Shown here: one piece after another, positions 28,323 through 38,204 of the stretch
Layout of the letters: every line of letters begins with the position of its first letter
Position numbering within the stretch: position 1 is the stretch's first letter
Assembly (NCBI GenBank): GCA_947379755.1
Contig: CANCOC010000003.1
Location: 23,121 to 87,120 of the forward strand
DNA: 64,000 bases
Direction of reading: 5' to 3'
From: Alcaligenaceae bacterium
Lineage (GTDB): Bacteria; Pseudomonadota; Gammaproteobacteria; Burkholderiales; Burkholderiaceae_B
Notes under the pieces: model-generated
Told to the model about the DNA's origin: nothing
The model's database searches: none
The model's input: only the letters and a program-made list of their open reading frames with translations
Made by a program: the position numbers and the translations under genes

Positions 28323-30017
28323 TTAAATAGCGCTGGCCAGCCACTCGCACAAGGCAGGATCAATCCGCTCGGGATCTGCAATCGGATCGCGCGCGGCCAG
28401 GCGGTGCTTGAGCACTAGGTCAGCAAGATATCCTCGCATCGGCATGTTCGCCTGTTTCGCTTCCCAGCGCATGCCGGCCATGGTGACCACATGATAGAGA
28501 CTGCTTGCTGCCTGTCTGGCATGCTCGGCGGATCCTTCGGCACTTGCCTGGGCTGCAAACGCAAAGGCTTGTTCAATTCGTTGCGTTTGCAGTGCCGCCA
28601 ATCCGGGCGAGACTGGCAGGCCCTCACCTAGCAACTGATCGACATGCTGGCGCAGGGCTGGGAGGGACTGTTCTTTTTGAATGGCGCGCAGCACGTCGAG
28701 CGCGACAATATTACTGGTGCCTTCCCAGATTGAGCCAAGATGCGCATCGCGTAATACTCTGGCATCGCTGAACTCTTCGATATAGCCGCAGCCTCCGCGC
28801 ACTTCCATCGCGTCACCCGCGACTTTGCGCGCATCACGGCAGGCGCGAAACTTGATCAGTGGCGTCATGATGCGCATCAATGGCCTGAGTGACGGATCGC
28901 GATCGGCCGCCTCAAGCGCCTGCGCGGTCTGGTAGACCATCGTGCGGGCTTGCTCGGTCGCCAGGGCGATCTTTGACAGCTGACGCTGCATCAGCGGCAT
29001 ATCTATCAGACGTTTGCCAAAGGCTCGCCGGTTTTTAGCAATATATAGCGCTTCGGTCAGTGCCCGGCGCATCAGGCCCGCCGCACGTACGCCATTGGAC
29101 AGTCGCGAATTGTTGATCATGTCCGACATGTGCTTGAAGCCCTGCCCACGCTCACCCACTAGCCAGGCAAAAGCACCTTCAAGCCGGATCTCTCCACTTG
29201 GCATGGATCGCGTTCCGAGCTTGTCTTTCAGCCGCAGAATACGATAGCTGTTGATGCTGCCATCTGGTCGGGTACGTGGCAGGAGAAATAAGGACACGCC
29301 TTTAAGGCCCGGGGCGTGTTCTGATCGCGCAAGGACCATTGCAAAGCCGGCATCCGGGTTGGAACAAAACCATTTGTCACCGTGCAGCAGCCAGTTGCCA
29401 TCCGCATCCTGGATGGCCTGAGTTTCGGTTGCACTGACATCAGAGCCTGCACCTTGCTCTGTCATGAACATTGCGCCCTGGTGCAGGGTATCAAAGTCTT
29501 GCGTCGTCACCATAGGCAAGACTTGTTCGACCAGTGCTAGATCGCCAAACTTGCGCAGGGTGCGGGCCAGTGAGTCGGTCATGCTGACCGGACAGCACAG
29601 ACCAAATTCAGCCTGGACAAACAGGTAAGTGAGTGCGTATTTGGCAGCGGGTGGCATCGGCGTCGGCCATCCAAGTACGCCGCCACGGTGCGACAGGGCC
29701 GCCAGACCAAACTCGCTGTAAGCATAGCGTTCAAGCTCGACGTAGGCGGGATGTTTGTCGACATGAGACACATCCATACCAGAACGACTCCGCACAGAGA
29801 GTGTTGGTGGATGTTTGTCTGCCGTACCGGCCAGCTCATCAAGCAGCGAGCCTGCCAGCGCACCCAGGCGTTGCAGGTGCGGCAACAGGTGTGCATGCAG
29901 GTCTTTGGGCAGATAGCAGGCCAGCAGCGTACGCGCCGCATCCGCTTCAAACAGATTGATGCCCCGTGAATCAGGAACCGGGTGCGTCTCGCAGGGCGCT
30001 TGTTGGCTCATTTTCAT
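28323..30017 (-). CDS. Acyl-CoA dehydrogenase, AidB-like
   Basis: A 564-residue flavoprotein, longer than ordinary acyl-CoA dehydrogenases (~390) and matching the AidB / long isovaleryl-CoA-dehydrogenase-like group. FAD and acyl sites are seen in AMFMTEQGAGSDVSATET, GDKWFCSNPDAGF, RLKDKLGTRSMPSGEI and GGCGYIEEFSDARVLRDAHLGSIWEGTSNIVALDVL. AidB in E. coli binds DNA during alkylation stress; whether this one does is not evident. It starts upstream of the CoA-transferase with 28 bases between them, so one transcript is likely. A second start is possible at 30011. Confidence 0.85.
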   Translation of the reverse strand: MKMSQQAPCETHPVPDSRGINLFEADAARTLLACYLPKDLHAHLLPHLQRLGALAGSLLDELAGTADKHPPTLSVRSRSGMDVSHVDKHPAYVELERYAYSEFGLAALSHRGGVLGWPTPMPPAAKYALTYLFVQAEFGLCCPVSMTDSLARTLRKFGDLALVEQVLPMVTTQDFDTLHQGAMFMTEQGAGSDVSATETQAIQDADGNWLLHGDKWFCSNPDAGFAMVLARSEHAPGLKGVSLFLLPRTRPDGSINSYRILRLKDKLGTRSMPSGEIRLEGAFAWLVGERGQGFKHMSDMINNSRLSNGVRAAGLMRRALTEALYIAKNRRAFGKRLIDMPLMQRQLSKIALATEQARTMVYQTAQALEAADRDPSLRPLMRIMTPLIKFRACRDARKVAGDAMEVRGGCGYIEEFSDARVLRDAHLGSIWEGTSNIVALDVLRAIQKEQSLPALRQHVDQLLGEGLPVSPGLAALQTQRIEQAFAFAAQASAEGSAEHARQAASSLYHVVTMAGMRWEAKQANMPMRGYLADLVLKHRLAARDPIADPERIDPALCEWLASAI

Positions 30018-30088
30018 GATTGTTTCTTGCCTGAATGCTGGTCTGAAAGATGTGTTCGAACGATCGGTTAAGGCTGGCCGTGCGAGTG

Positions 30089-30943
30089 TTACCTGAAGAC
30101 GACGGTGCGACTGCCGTTGAGCAGAATGCGATGTTCGACGTGACTCCTGACTGCGCGCGAGAGCACCAGCGACTCGACATCACTGCCGACTTGGGTCAGA
30201 TCTTGTGCGCTCATGGCGTGGTCTACGCGTTCAATGTCCTGTTCGATGATCGGACCTTCATCCAGATCATGGGTGACATAATGCGCGGTCGCACCAATGA
30301 TTTTTACGCCGCGCGCATGGGCCTGATAGTAAGGTCGCGCACCCTTGAAGCTTGGCAGAAAGCTATGGTGAATATTGATCGCACGACCTTGCAGTGCCTT
30401 GCATAATTCTGGCGACAGAATCTGCATGTAACGTGCAAGCACGATCAAATCTGAGCGCTCACGCTCGGCAATCGCAAGAATCTGCGATTCTTGATCAGCT
30501 TTGGTCTCGGGTGTGACGGGCAGGTAATGAAAAGGCACACCATACGACTGCGCCATATCCGAAAAGTCAGGATGGTTTGAAACAATGCCGACGATCTCGG
30601 CATGCAACTGTTTACTGTGGACACGGAACAGCAGGTCGTTCATGCAGTGACCCTGTTTGCTGACCAGGATCAGCAGGCGGGCTTTGCGTTGCGCGTCATG
30701 AATATGCCACTCCATCTGGAATTGTTCGCCCAGGGATGTGAACGCCTTCTCAAGCGGATCGATCGCGGTGCCTTCGGGCAACACAAAATGTACTCGTAGA
30801 AAGAAACGTCCTGTTTCTTCGTCACCGAATTGTTGTGCATCAACAATGTTGCCTTGATACTGCAGGAGCAATCCGCTCACGTTGTACACAATGCCTACGC
30901 GGTCAGGACATGACAGCGTCAAAATGAAATCGTTGCGTTGCAT
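30089..30943 (-). CDS. purU: Formyltetrahydrofolate deformylase
   Basis: Hydrolyses 10-formyl-THF to formate and THF, balancing one-carbon pools. The N-terminal ACT domain (about residues 5–85, FILTLSCPDRVGIVYNVSGLLLQ) senses glycine/methionine in E. coli. The C-terminal formyltransferase-fold domain shows AIVGIVSNHPD-like EIVGIVSNHPDF, LARYMQILSPELC, the catalytic INIHHSFLPSFKGA and HDLDEGPIIEQD. With 284 residues it has the standard length. It lies 18 bases downstream of the LhgO-like gene. Confidence 0.95.
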   Translation of the reverse strand: MQRNDFILTLSCPDRVGIVYNVSGLLLQYQGNIVDAQQFGDEETGRFFLRVHFVLPEGTAIDPLEKAFTSLGEQFQMEWHIHDAQRKARLLILVSKQGHCMNDLLFRVHSKQLHAEIVGIVSNHPDFSDMAQSYGVPFHYLPVTPETKADQESQILAIAERERSDLIVLARYMQILSPELCKALQGRAINIHHSFLPSFKGARPYYQAHARGVKIIGATAHYVTHDLDEGPIIEQDIERVDHAMSAQDLTQVGSDVESLVLSRAVRSHVEHRILLNGSRTVVFR

Positions 30944-30961
30944 GTAGGGCTCAGTAAAAAA

Positions 30962-32074
30962 TTAATTGAACGACAGGTGTAAGAGCGTTTCTTGAGCGAT
31001 CGCCAGACTCGAGGTCAGGCCGGGTGATTCAATGCCAAACAGATTCACTAGTCCAGTAATCCCATGCGTACCAGGTCCGGCAATCATGAAGTCAGCGGCA
31101 GGCTCGTGCGGACCAGAAATTTTTGGACGAATGCCTGTATACCCGGGAGAGAGCGTACCGTCCTGCATGCCCGGCCAGTAGGTACGAACAGCTTCGTAAA
31201 AGCCATCGCAGCGACGCGGATCGATGTCGTAGTCAACACGATCAATCCACTCGACATCCGGACCGAATTTAGCCTGTCCGCCGAGGTCGAGCGTGAGGTG
31301 CACGCCGAGCCCTGCATGATGGGGTGTCGGGTAAATCAGGTGCGTAAAGGGCACGCGCCCCTGCAGTGTGAAATAACTGCCTTTACACAGATACTCTTGC
31401 GGAATGGAAGACTCCGGGATACCTTTAATCTTGCGCGCCAGTGTCGGGGCATGCAGCCCGGAGGCATTCACCAGAACGTTGCACGAGAGCGTCATGGCGT
31501 CTGCGCCACCAAACTCGAGATCAAAACCACCTTCGGGCCGCACGGTGCCTGTCAGTAATGGTGTGTGGAACACGCACTGCGCACCCGCATTCTCGGCATC
31601 CCCCTGGAAAGACAGCATCAGGCCATGGCTATCGATAATGCCGGTTGATGGAGAGAGGAGGGCGGCCACACAGGAGAGAGCGGGCTCGAGCGCCTGTGCC
31701 TGGGATCCTGTCAGTAACTCCATGTCATCCACCCCATTGATCCGGGCTTTGTTCATGATGTCAGTGAGTGCTGGAATTTCTTCTGCGCTGGTGGCAACGA
31801 TCAGTTTGCCCAGACGCTTGTGTCCGACGCCATGTTCCGCACAATAGTCATATAAAAGATGACGGCCTTGCACGCACAGTCTGGCCTTGAGGCTGCCCGC
31901 CGGGTAATAGATGCCAGCGTGAATCACTTCGGAGTTGCGCGCGCTGGTGCCAGTTCCAATGCCTTCGGCGGCCTCAACCACCATCACTTCACGCCCTGCT
32001 AACGCGAGCGCGCGTGCGATCGCCAGTCCGACCACACCGGCACCGACAACGATGCAGTCAATATCCGCACTCAT
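30962..32074 (-). CDS. lhgO: FAD-dependent oxidoreductase, L-2-hydroxyglutarate-oxidase-like
   Basis: A 370-residue DAO-family flavoprotein. The N-terminal dinucleotide fold [23 protein letters not shown] leads into [27 protein letters not shown], a stretch typical of L-2-hydroxyglutarate oxidases, and the C-terminus has [12 protein letters not shown] and [14 protein letters not shown]. The family oxidises L-2-hydroxyglutarate to 2-oxoglutarate, fitting a glutarate/lysine theme with gcdH, though the two are 6 kb apart. It overlaps the flavin-reductase gene by 4 bases. Another 2-hydroxyacid or amino-acid substrate remains possible. Confidence 0.8.
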   Translation of the reverse strand: MSADIDCIVVGAGVVGLAIARALALAGREVMVVEAAEGIGTGTSARNSEVIHAGIYYPAGSLKARLCVQGRHLLYDYCAEHGVGHKRLGKLIVATSAEEIPALTDIMNKARINGVDDMELLTGSQAQALEPALSCVAALLSPSTGIIDSHGLMLSFQGDAENAGAQCVFHTPLLTGTVRPEGGFDLEFGGADAMTLSCNVLVNASGLHAPTLARKIKGIPESSIPQEYLCKGSYFTLQGRVPFTHLIYPTPHHAGLGVHLTLDLGGQAKFGPDVEWIDRVDYDIDPRRCDGFYEAVRTYWPGMQDGTLSPGYTGIRPKISGPHEPAADFMIAGPGTHGITGLVNLFGIESPGLTSSLAIAQETLLHLSFN

Positions 32075-32574
32075 GATGACTTGGGCGTCAGGTCGTAGCC
32101 GCCAGCGTGATAGACCAGAGGCAGCGCGTCACTATAGCTGCAGTGTTCGACCTGACCGACAAAAATAATGTGATCGCCTTCGTCGTAGCGGCTGCGGTTA
32201 TAGCATTCAAACCAGGCCGCACAATTCAGATCCAGACGGGGGGTGCCGTTTGGAGACGATGTCACGGCGGTTCCTGCAAATCTTTCTTTGGCGGTGCCGC
32301 GTGCAAATTTGTTGGCCAGCGACATCTGGTCCGATCCAAGCACCTGAATCACATACCGGTCGCAATGTTCGATGGTGGCCAGTGATGAAGAGTTGCGGGA
32401 CAGGCTCCAGACCACCAGTGGTGGATCAAGCGATACGGAGTTAAAAGAGCTGACGGTTAAGCCGACCAGGCTCTGGTCATCCTTTTGGGCGGTCACGATG
32501 GTCACGCCCGTCGCAAACCGTCCAAGTGCCGAACGAAAGTAGGGGGAATCAAATGATGGCAATGCAACACTCAT
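32071..32574 (-). CDS. Flavin reductase-like FMN-binding protein
   Basis: A 167-residue split-barrel protein. [50 protein letters not shown] and [14 protein letters not shown] match the HpaC/flavin-reductase domain, which supplies reduced flavin to a monooxygenase. No monooxygenase is adjacent. The track start at 32598 lies inside pdxH; the ATG at 32574 gives an ATGA overlap with the pdxH stop. It also overlaps the lhgO-like gene by 4 bases, so pdxH–reductase–lhgO is a coupled operon. Confidence 0.85.
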   Translation of the reverse strand: MSVALPSFDSPYFRSALGRFATGVTIVTAQKDDQSLVGLTVSSFNSVSLDPPLVVWSLSRNSSSLATIEHCDRYVIQVLGSDQMSLANKFARGTAKERFAGTAVTSSPNGTPRLDLNCAAWFECYNRSRYDEGDHIIFVGQVEHCSYSDALPLVYHAGGYDLTPKSS

Positions 32575-33203
32575 GGCGATAGGCGTCCGATTTTCCATTG
32601 ACCTGACTCATCGAGTTCATAGGTCAAGCGGTCATGCAGTCTTGAAGGGCGGCCTTGCCAGAACTCAAAGGACAAGGGTTTGATGCGGTAACCGCCCCAG
32701 TGGTCGGGCCTGGGAGGCGTATCACCATATTTGTCTTGCATGGCTTTTGCGCTGGCTTCCAGCGCCTCGCATGTGACAGGCTGGCTCTGTGCTGAGGCCC
32801 ACGCGCCGATGCGCGAACCGACTGGTCTGCTCTGGTAATACGCATCCGAGTCTTGTACGGATACTTTTTCGATGACGCCTTCGATACGTACCTGGCGTTC
32901 AAGCGGTTGCCAGAAAAAAAGCAGGCTGGCCCAGGGTTGCACGGCGAGCTCCTGACCTTTACGGGACAGGTAATTGGTGTAGAACACGAAGCCCGAGGAA
33001 TCAAAGCCTTTTAGCAGTACGATGCGCGCAGAGGGTCGACCTTGTGCGTTGGCTGTCGCCAGGGTCATTGCAGTGGGTTCGGGGACTTTTTGCTCCCGTG
33101 CTTGCTCAAACCATAATGAAAACTGCTCAAAAGGCGAGTCTTTGGCGTCTTTTTCGAGTAAAACGCCTTTTTCGTAGCTTTGGCGAAGATTTGCAATCGA
33201 CAT
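32571..33203 (-). CDS. pdxH: Pyridoxamine 5'-phosphate oxidase
   Basis: FMN enzyme that makes pyridoxal phosphate from PNP or PMP. With [15 protein letters not shown] at 33203 it has 210 residues, the usual size. Diagnostic segments are [73 protein letters not shown] and the C-terminal [16 protein letters not shown]. The track start 27 codons earlier is not supported. It heads the pdxH–flavin reductase–lhgO–purU group. Confidence 0.95.
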   Translation of the reverse strand: MSIANLRQSYEKGVLLEKDAKDSPFEQFSLWFEQAREQKVPEPTAMTLATANAQGRPSARIVLLKGFDSSGFVFYTNYLSRKGQELAVQPWASLLFFWQPLERQVRIEGVIEKVSVQDSDAYYQSRPVGSRIGAWASAQSQPVTCEALEASAKAMQDKYGDTPPRPDHWGGYRIKPLSFEFWQGRPSRLHDRLTYELDESGQWKIGRLSP

Positions 33204-33292
33204 ACTGATTATCCATTTGGCAATACAGGTTTCACCCGGAAAGAGGCGAACGAAGGTATTGCCTAGTGTACCGTGCCATCGCACCCGGTTTT

Positions 33293-33955
33293 TCAGGCTT
33301 TTAGGGAGCTGTCCAGAGATTGCTGCTGCTGTTCGAGCCGATCCGCCAGGCGAGCGAGTCGCTCATCGCAGATCCCTGCCTGCCTAAGGGCGACGGCCGT
33401 CTGCATGACATAGTCAAAACAGCTGCCATAGATGCCTTTTGCTTTCAGGACGATGCGTACGAGTTCATCTTCATCGGGTTCTTTGACGTAGCTGATGGCG
33501 TCCGAGTTGATGATGAACGTCAGCGCCGAGATTGTGCCCTGGTCGGTCAGGCAATCCCGCCAGTGTGGGTAATACGCGCCGGTCGACATTTCCCTGACCC
33601 AGACCGTGCCAAATGTTTCACGGACTTTGTGGGCCGGAATCCTGAACACCATGCCCCCACAGCCTTCGCCGCCCTGTTCCAGTCCAAAGACCAGGCCCGG
33701 GATCTCGGGCGTGCCACGATTGATGCGCGACCACAGGCACAGGGCACGGTGGTGGTTCTCCAGTCGGGCCAGGCGGCTTTCGGCAAACTCGAACTCAGGC
33801 CGCCAGATCAGTGACCCATAACCGAATATCCATACATCCTGATCCTCTTGCCAACCACTGAGTGTTTCCTCAAGTGAGGCCTGGCGCTCGACTTCAGTCC
33901 AGCGTTTAAACAAATCAGCTGGTGGTGGCGTTTGATTGATTGATGTGTTTGGCAT
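33293..33955 (-). CDS. chaC: Glutathione-specific gamma-glutamylcyclotransferase ChaC
   Basis: A 220-residue protein of the ChaC family that splits glutathione to 5-oxoproline and Cys-Gly. The defining start [16 protein letters not shown] is present, with the [30 protein letters not shown] region and the catalytic glutamate expected near [11 protein letters not shown]. The short N-terminal extension ([15 protein letters not shown]) is variable in this family. It lies 5 bases before the MFS gene's downstream end, so the two are likely cotranscribed. Confidence 0.9.
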   Translation of the reverse strand: MPNTSINQTPPPADLFKRWTEVERQASLEETLSGWQEDQDVWIFGYGSLIWRPEFEFAESRLARLENHHRALCLWSRINRGTPEIPGLVFGLEQGGEGCGGMVFRIPAHKVRETFGTVWVREMSTGAYYPHWRDCLTDQGTISALTFIINSDAISYVKEPDEDELVRIVLKAKGIYGSCFDYVMQTAVALRQAGICDERLARLADRLEQQQQSLDSSLKA

Positions 33956-33960
33956 GCGCT

Positions 33961-35178
33961 TCAGGGTGAGGGGGGCAATTCAGTATTTGAAGGAGGTGGT
34001 TCGTTCCCGGCGTGACGCGTGAACCATCTGCCTGCTCCCAGGCTGACTGCCGAGATCCAGAATAATGGCATGACGCCCAAAAATGTCCCAAGCGCACCAA
34101 ACGCAAGGGGCAAGGAAACCTGACAGCTATTGATTAAAGCCATTCTGACGCCAAATGCCTCTCCTGCCCGTCCAGGAGGTGCATGTTGCTGGAGGAGCGC
34201 AAGAATGCCTGGTTGTGTGGAGCCCAGCGCCAGACCGAGGATGAAGGAGAGCGAAACAAGCATCCATACGTGTGAAAAGAATGGATAGATCAGGTAATTG
34301 ATCCCTGACACCGCCATTGCAATATGAATCAGCTGCCAGGGACGTAAGTGGCGTTGGATAAAAGGAATTCCGATGCGAACTACGATCGTTGCTGCGGCAA
34401 AACTCGCCAGAATAAAACCAATCGTGGTCGCCGATAAACCGATGCCCACGCCATAAATTGGCAAGACAAACATGTGAGTGTCCCAGGCGCTCGACAACAG
34501 CATATTGGCGGCAAAGACGCGGCGCAACTGTGGAATCGCCAGCAGATCCATCACGCTGCGGCGTTCTTTGTGCTGTGTTGACTTGACGTGAGAGGCGAGC
34601 AGATACTTGCGCATGCGGATCAGTCCAATCAGGCATGCGATCGGAGCAAGAGCCAGCAGCGCAAAGGCGTAACGATGTCCGAGGTGATCAATTGAAATTC
34701 CGGCAACCAGCGGGCCGATCAGTCCGGAGGTCGCCATGCACAGCGACAGCCAGGAAAAGTTGCGCAGTTTTTCTGCTTCGGTGCCTTGCCCCATCTGGCG
34801 TTGAACTGCGATCTGAAAAATCATGTGACCGACGCCAATGCAGACGGCAGCGATAATCAGGGCGGCAAGGTCCTGCCAGATAAAAGGGAGTGTTGTACCC
34901 AGGATGACACTGATGGCGCTAGCCCGCATGGGCTGCCAGGGACCAATCTTGTCAATGACTTGCCCGGCTTTAACCGAGAATAACGTGGGAAGTAGCGCAA
35001 AGACGGCGATCAGGATGCCAACCTCGAACGTGGAGCGCTCGAGCTGGAGAGCCGTCAGGGTGACTGCGATGCGTCCGCCAGAAATGGCGATATGCACCAG
35101 CATAATCAAAATACAAAGCTTTCCCGCGTCAGCCGAAACGGACGATTTTTTTAGGGGAAGATTAGGGGTTGAGGACAT
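33961..35178 (-). CDS. Major facilitator superfamily transporter
   Basis: A 405-residue inner-membrane carrier with about 12 hydrophobic segments. The N-terminal half has ISGGRIAVTLTALQLERS and the loop-2/3 type FSVKAGQVIDKIGPWQPMR (GxxxDxxG-like motif). The substrate cannot be assigned from sequence. The GTG at 35184 extends the ORF by two codons; the ATG at 35178 is used. It is divergent from tcdA (138 bases) and precedes chaC by 5 bases. The divergent gap is AT-rich near the MFS start with no clear operator. Confidence 0.8.
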   Translation of the reverse strand: MSSTPNLPLKKSSVSADAGKLCILIMLVHIAISGGRIAVTLTALQLERSTFEVGILIAVFALLPTLFSVKAGQVIDKIGPWQPMRASAISVILGTTLPFIWQDLAALIIAAVCIGVGHMIFQIAVQRQMGQGTEAEKLRNFSWLSLCMATSGLIGPLVAGISIDHLGHRYAFALLALAPIACLIGLIRMRKYLLASHVKSTQHKERRSVMDLLAIPQLRRVFAANMLLSSAWDTHMFVLPIYGVGIGLSATTIGFILASFAAATIVVRIGIPFIQRHLRPWQLIHIAMAVSGINYLIYPFFSHVWMLVSLSFILGLALGSTQPGILALLQQHAPPGRAGEAFGVRMALINSCQVSLPLAFGALGTFLGVMPLFWISAVSLGAGRWFTRHAGNEPPPSNTELPPSP

Positions 35179-35316
35179 GCTCACGGTTTAAGTTTAAATT
35201 GTGTTCCTCAACGCGCCTCTTGTCGAGAGCGTTCAGAAGTTTTCTTTCTGTATCGTGCAAAAATGCATCATACGACTTTAACAACCCTCAACTTTCAGCG
35301 AGTGGTGCGCCAGCGA

Positions 35317-36141
35317 ATGAATGATATCCCCAACGATACAGATCGGAGATTTGGCGGCTTGAGCCGACTCTTTGGTCCTGGCGCTCTTGTTGCGTTGCAG
35401 CATGCGCATGTGGCAATTGTCGGTATCGGGGGCGTCGGATCCTGGGCGGCAGAAGCCCTGGCAAGGAGTGGCGTGGGTGCGCTGACGCTGATCGACCTCG
35501 ATCACGTGGGAGAGTCCAATATCAACCGTCAGGTTCATGCGCTGACAGACACGCTCGGTCAGGCAAAAATCGAGGCGATGGCCGATCGCGTCCGTGGAGT
35601 GAATGCACAGTGCAAACTCACGCTGATCGACGATTTCCTGACTCCCGAAAATGTTTCAGAAGTCTTGCCGGCATGCCTTGATGTGGTGATTGACTGCACG
35701 GATCAGGTTAAGGCCAAGATTGCAATGGTGCTGCAGTCACGTGCGCGCCGTCAGCCGTTGATCGTCTGCGGAGGGGCGGGGGGCAAGACCAATTTGCTGG
35801 CGTTGCGTGCTGCTGATTTGTCAGAGTCTACCCACGATGCACTCCTGACACGTATGCGCAATATGCTGCGGCGGGATCATGGTTTTGCGCGGGCAGGAAC
35901 GGATACGGGCAAGGTTAAAAAACGCGTTCCAAAAATGGGTGTGCGTGTCTTGTGGGTCGATCAGCCCACTATCCTGCCTGACGCCTGGCAAACGGAACCG
36001 TTAGCCGACACGCCAGCCCCTCACGCCCCCCTGCAAGGATTGGCTTGCGCTGGGTACGGCTCAAGCGTTACTGTCACGGCAACCATGGGCTTTGCCGCTG
36101 CGGCAGAGGCAATCCAGATCATTCTTGAACAGAAAAAATAA
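35317..36141 (+). CDS. tcdA: tRNA threonylcarbamoyladenosine dehydratase
   Basis: ThiF/E1-like enzyme that cyclises t6A to ct6A on tRNAs, working after the Sua5/Tsa pathway (sua5 is also in this window). The adenylation fold shows AIVGIGGVGSWAAEALARSGVGALTLIDLDHV and NINRQVHAL, with DCTDQVKAKIAM and VKKRVPKMGVRV downstream. Relatives begin about ten residues before RFGG, so MNDIPNDTDRRFGG at 35317 (274 residues) is preferred; the track start at 35263 adds 18 residues. The FMN dehydrogenase gene follows after 6 bases. Confidence 0.93.
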   Translation: MNDIPNDTDRRFGGLSRLFGPGALVALQHAHVAIVGIGGVGSWAAEALARSGVGALTLIDLDHVGESNINRQVHALTDTLGQAKIEAMADRVRGVNAQCKLTLIDDFLTPENVSEVLPACLDVVIDCTDQVKAKIAMVLQSRARRQPLIVCGGAGGKTNLLALRAADLSESTHDALLTRMRNMLRRDHGFARAGTDTGKVKKRVPKMGVRVLWVDQPTILPDAWQTEPLADTPAPHAPLQGLACAGYGSSVTVTATMGFAAAAEAIQIILEQKK

Positions 36142-36147
36142 TTCCCA

Positions 36148-37335
36148 ATGACTCAGCACGCCAGCAAGCCAGCACGCATTCTTTCCCGCATCCTGTCATT
36201 GGATGATTTTGAACGCGAAGCCTCCAGACGTTTGCCGCGTCCAATTTTTGGCTATGTGTCAGGCGCGTGCGAAGACTGCCATTCCCTGCGTGCCAATCGC
36301 AGTATTTTTGCAGATTATGAATTTGTGCCGCGTGTGCTGATTGATATCTCCAGGCGCAGCCAGGAGGTCGAACTGTTTGGACACACTTACAGCGCTCCGT
36401 TTGGCATGGCACCGATGGGCATCACTGCAATGTCTGCTTACCGCGGGGATGTTGTGCTCGCCGAGGCGGCTCAGCGTGCAAATATTCCAGCCATCATGAG
36501 TGGCTCGTCTCTGATCCGTATGGAAGAGGTTGTACAGGCGGCACCCAACACCTGGTTCCAGGCGTATCTGCCCGGAAAGGTCGAGCAAATTGCCCCCTTG
36601 ATTGACCGGGTGGCGGCAGCAGGGTTTAAAACACTTGTGGTGACGGTCGACACTGCGTCTTCAGCGAACCGGGAGAACAATGTTCGTACGGGATTTTCAA
36701 CGCCCCTGCGCCCAAGCTTGCGTCTGGCCTGGGATGGTGTGAGTCATCCACGATGGCTGTTTGGCACCTTCCTCAAGACACTCCTGCGTCATGGCATGCC
36801 GCATTTTGAAAATTCTTTCGCTACACGCGGAGCACCGATCATGTCGGCCAATGTGATGCGGGATTTCTCAACCCGGGGGCATTTGTCCTGGCAGCATGTC
36901 AAAGAAATTCGTGCCCGCTGGAAAGGACCGATGGTGATTAAAGGCATTCTCCATCCCAGTGACGCTGCACTGGCACGCCAGTACGGGATGGATGGTTTGA
37001 TTGTGTCCAATCATGGCGGACGTCAGCTAGATGGTGCCACTTCACCACTGCGCGTGCTACCGCAAATCCTTGAGCAATTCAAAGATGGACCGGTGATGCT
37101 TGATAGTGGTGTGCGACGCGGCAGCGATGTCCTCAAGGCGCTGGCGCTCGGTGCCCGCTGCGTCTTTCTGGGACGGCCGTTCAATTACGCAGCTGCCGTG
37201 GGCGGTCCGGCCGGTATCGACCACGCGATTTCATTATTGGAACAGGAGGTGTCACGTAATATGGCACTGATGGGAGTGACAGGCGTTGGCCAGCTCAGTC
37301 CCGACTGTCTGATCCACGTGACAAGTCCACGCTGA
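36148..37335 (+). CDS. FMN-dependent alpha-hydroxy-acid dehydrogenase/oxidase
   Basis: A 395-residue TIM-barrel flavoprotein of the lactate dehydrogenase/glycolate oxidase/mandelate dehydrogenase family. Residues around FGYVSGACED, FGMAPMGITAM, SGSSLIRMEEV and WFQAYLPG shape the FMN site. The catalytic histidine and arginine are in LIVSNHGGRQLDGA, and the phosphate site is DSGVRRGSDVLKALALGARCVFLGRPF. It oxidises an L-2-hydroxy acid to the 2-oxo acid. It begins a plus-strand set with an RraA-like protein, a D-2-hydroxyacid dehydrogenase and a Bug protein, so a hydroxy-acid catabolic role is likely. Confidence 0.9.
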   Translation: MTQHASKPARILSRILSLDDFEREASRRLPRPIFGYVSGACEDCHSLRANRSIFADYEFVPRVLIDISRRSQEVELFGHTYSAPFGMAPMGITAMSAYRGDVVLAEAAQRANIPAIMSGSSLIRMEEVVQAAPNTWFQAYLPGKVEQIAPLIDRVAAAGFKTLVVTVDTASSANRENNVRTGFSTPLRPSLRLAWDGVSHPRWLFGTFLKTLLRHGMPHFENSFATRGAPIMSANVMRDFSTRGHLSWQHVKEIRARWKGPMVIKGILHPSDAALARQYGMDGLIVSNHGGRQLDGATSPLRVLPQILEQFKDGPVMLDSGVRRGSDVLKALALGARCVFLGRPFNYAAAVGGPAGIDHAISLLEQEVSRNMALMGVTGVGQLSPDCLIHVTSPR

Positions 37336-37424
37336 CCGAGTGATTCACGTTGGGTAAACAGGTGGTGCGTTCACCGCATTTTATATGTACATTACATTTT
37401 ATTTCTAAAAATACTGGAGCAAGC

Positions 37425-38096
37425 ATGGCTGAACTTGGTTTTCAAATCAATACACATAAACATACCGTCAGCGCAGCAACACTGAAAAAGTTTGCAAAGT
37501 TTGCCGTCGCAAATATCAGTGACGTGATGAACCGGACCAACGGCACTGTTGATCTGCGTCCTTTTCATAAAGGTGGCAAGATTCTTGGTCGTGCCTTCAC
37601 TGTCAAGACTGCGCCTGGTGACAACCTGATGGTGCACAAGGCGATTGATATGGCCGCTCCTGGCGATATTATTGTGGTGGATGCTGGTGGTTTGCAGCGC
37701 AATGCCATCATCGGTGAAATCATGTCTACGCTTGCACACTCCAAAAAAATTGGTGGCTTTATCATTGACGGTCCGATCCGTGATGTGGATGCGATTGGCA
37801 AAAGCACTTTCCCTGTGTTCGCACGCTCCATTTCGCATCGTGGACCTTACAAAGAGGGCCCTGGTGAAATCAACGTGACGGTCTCCATTGATGGAATGGT
37901 TGTCCAGCCAGGCGACATTATTGTCGGTGACCAGGATGGCTTGTTGGCGATTCGTCCTGAAATCGCCGAAGAACTCGCCAAGCTGGTTGCAGCTGTCGAG
38001 AAAAAAGAAAAAGAGATTCTTGCCAAAATCGCAAAAGGCACGCTGGATCGCTCGTGGGTCGATCAGATCTTGCGTGCAAAAGGTGCGCTCAAGTAA
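37425..38096 (+). CDS. RraA/HMG-aldolase-family protein (second copy)
   Basis: A 223-residue RraA-fold protein. The substrate/metal site is visible as GGFIIDGPIRDVDAI and GDIIVGDQDGLLAIRPEIAEELAKLV, and the strand GRAFTVKTAPGDNLMVHKAI precedes it. It is a different subgroup from the copy at 20.8–21.5 kb. MAELGFQINTHKH at 37425 with GGAGC upstream is a better start than the track's 37350. Its context, between two hydroxyacid dehydrogenases, points to a catabolic aldolase, lyase or decarboxylase rather than an RNase E inhibitor. The 89-base gap upstream is AT-rich and could contain a promoter (ATGTACAT dyad). Confidence 0.85.
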   Translation: MAELGFQINTHKHTVSAATLKKFAKFAVANISDVMNRTNGTVDLRPFHKGGKILGRAFTVKTAPGDNLMVHKAIDMAAPGDIIVVDAGGLQRNAIIGEIMSTLAHSKKIGGFIIDGPIRDVDAIGKSTFPVFARSISHRGPYKEGPGEINVTVSIDGMVVQPGDIIVGDQDGLLAIRPEIAEELAKLVAAVEKKEKEILAKIAKGTLDRSWVDQILRAKGALK

Positions 38097-38117
38097 GTAG
38101 TGTTGTATTTTTATGCT

Positions 38118-38133
38118 GCAGGAGACATCCTGC
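38118..38133. repeat. Short inverted repeat after the second RraA gene
   Basis: GCAGGA and TCCTGC form a perfect 6-base dyad around GACA in the 108-base gap before the dehydrogenase gene. It is short and may be chance; no T-run follows. Confidence 0.25.
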
Positions 38134-38204
38134 GGGATGGATGAAGTCATAAACCGTTGTCTGGCCGCCGGGCTGGGCAACGGATAAAAATAATCGGGGA
38201 CAAA

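Noticed and set aside
37392-38180. 262-codon minus-strand ORF over the second RraA gene
   Set aside because: Antisense to a conserved RraA-family frame; no motif of its own.
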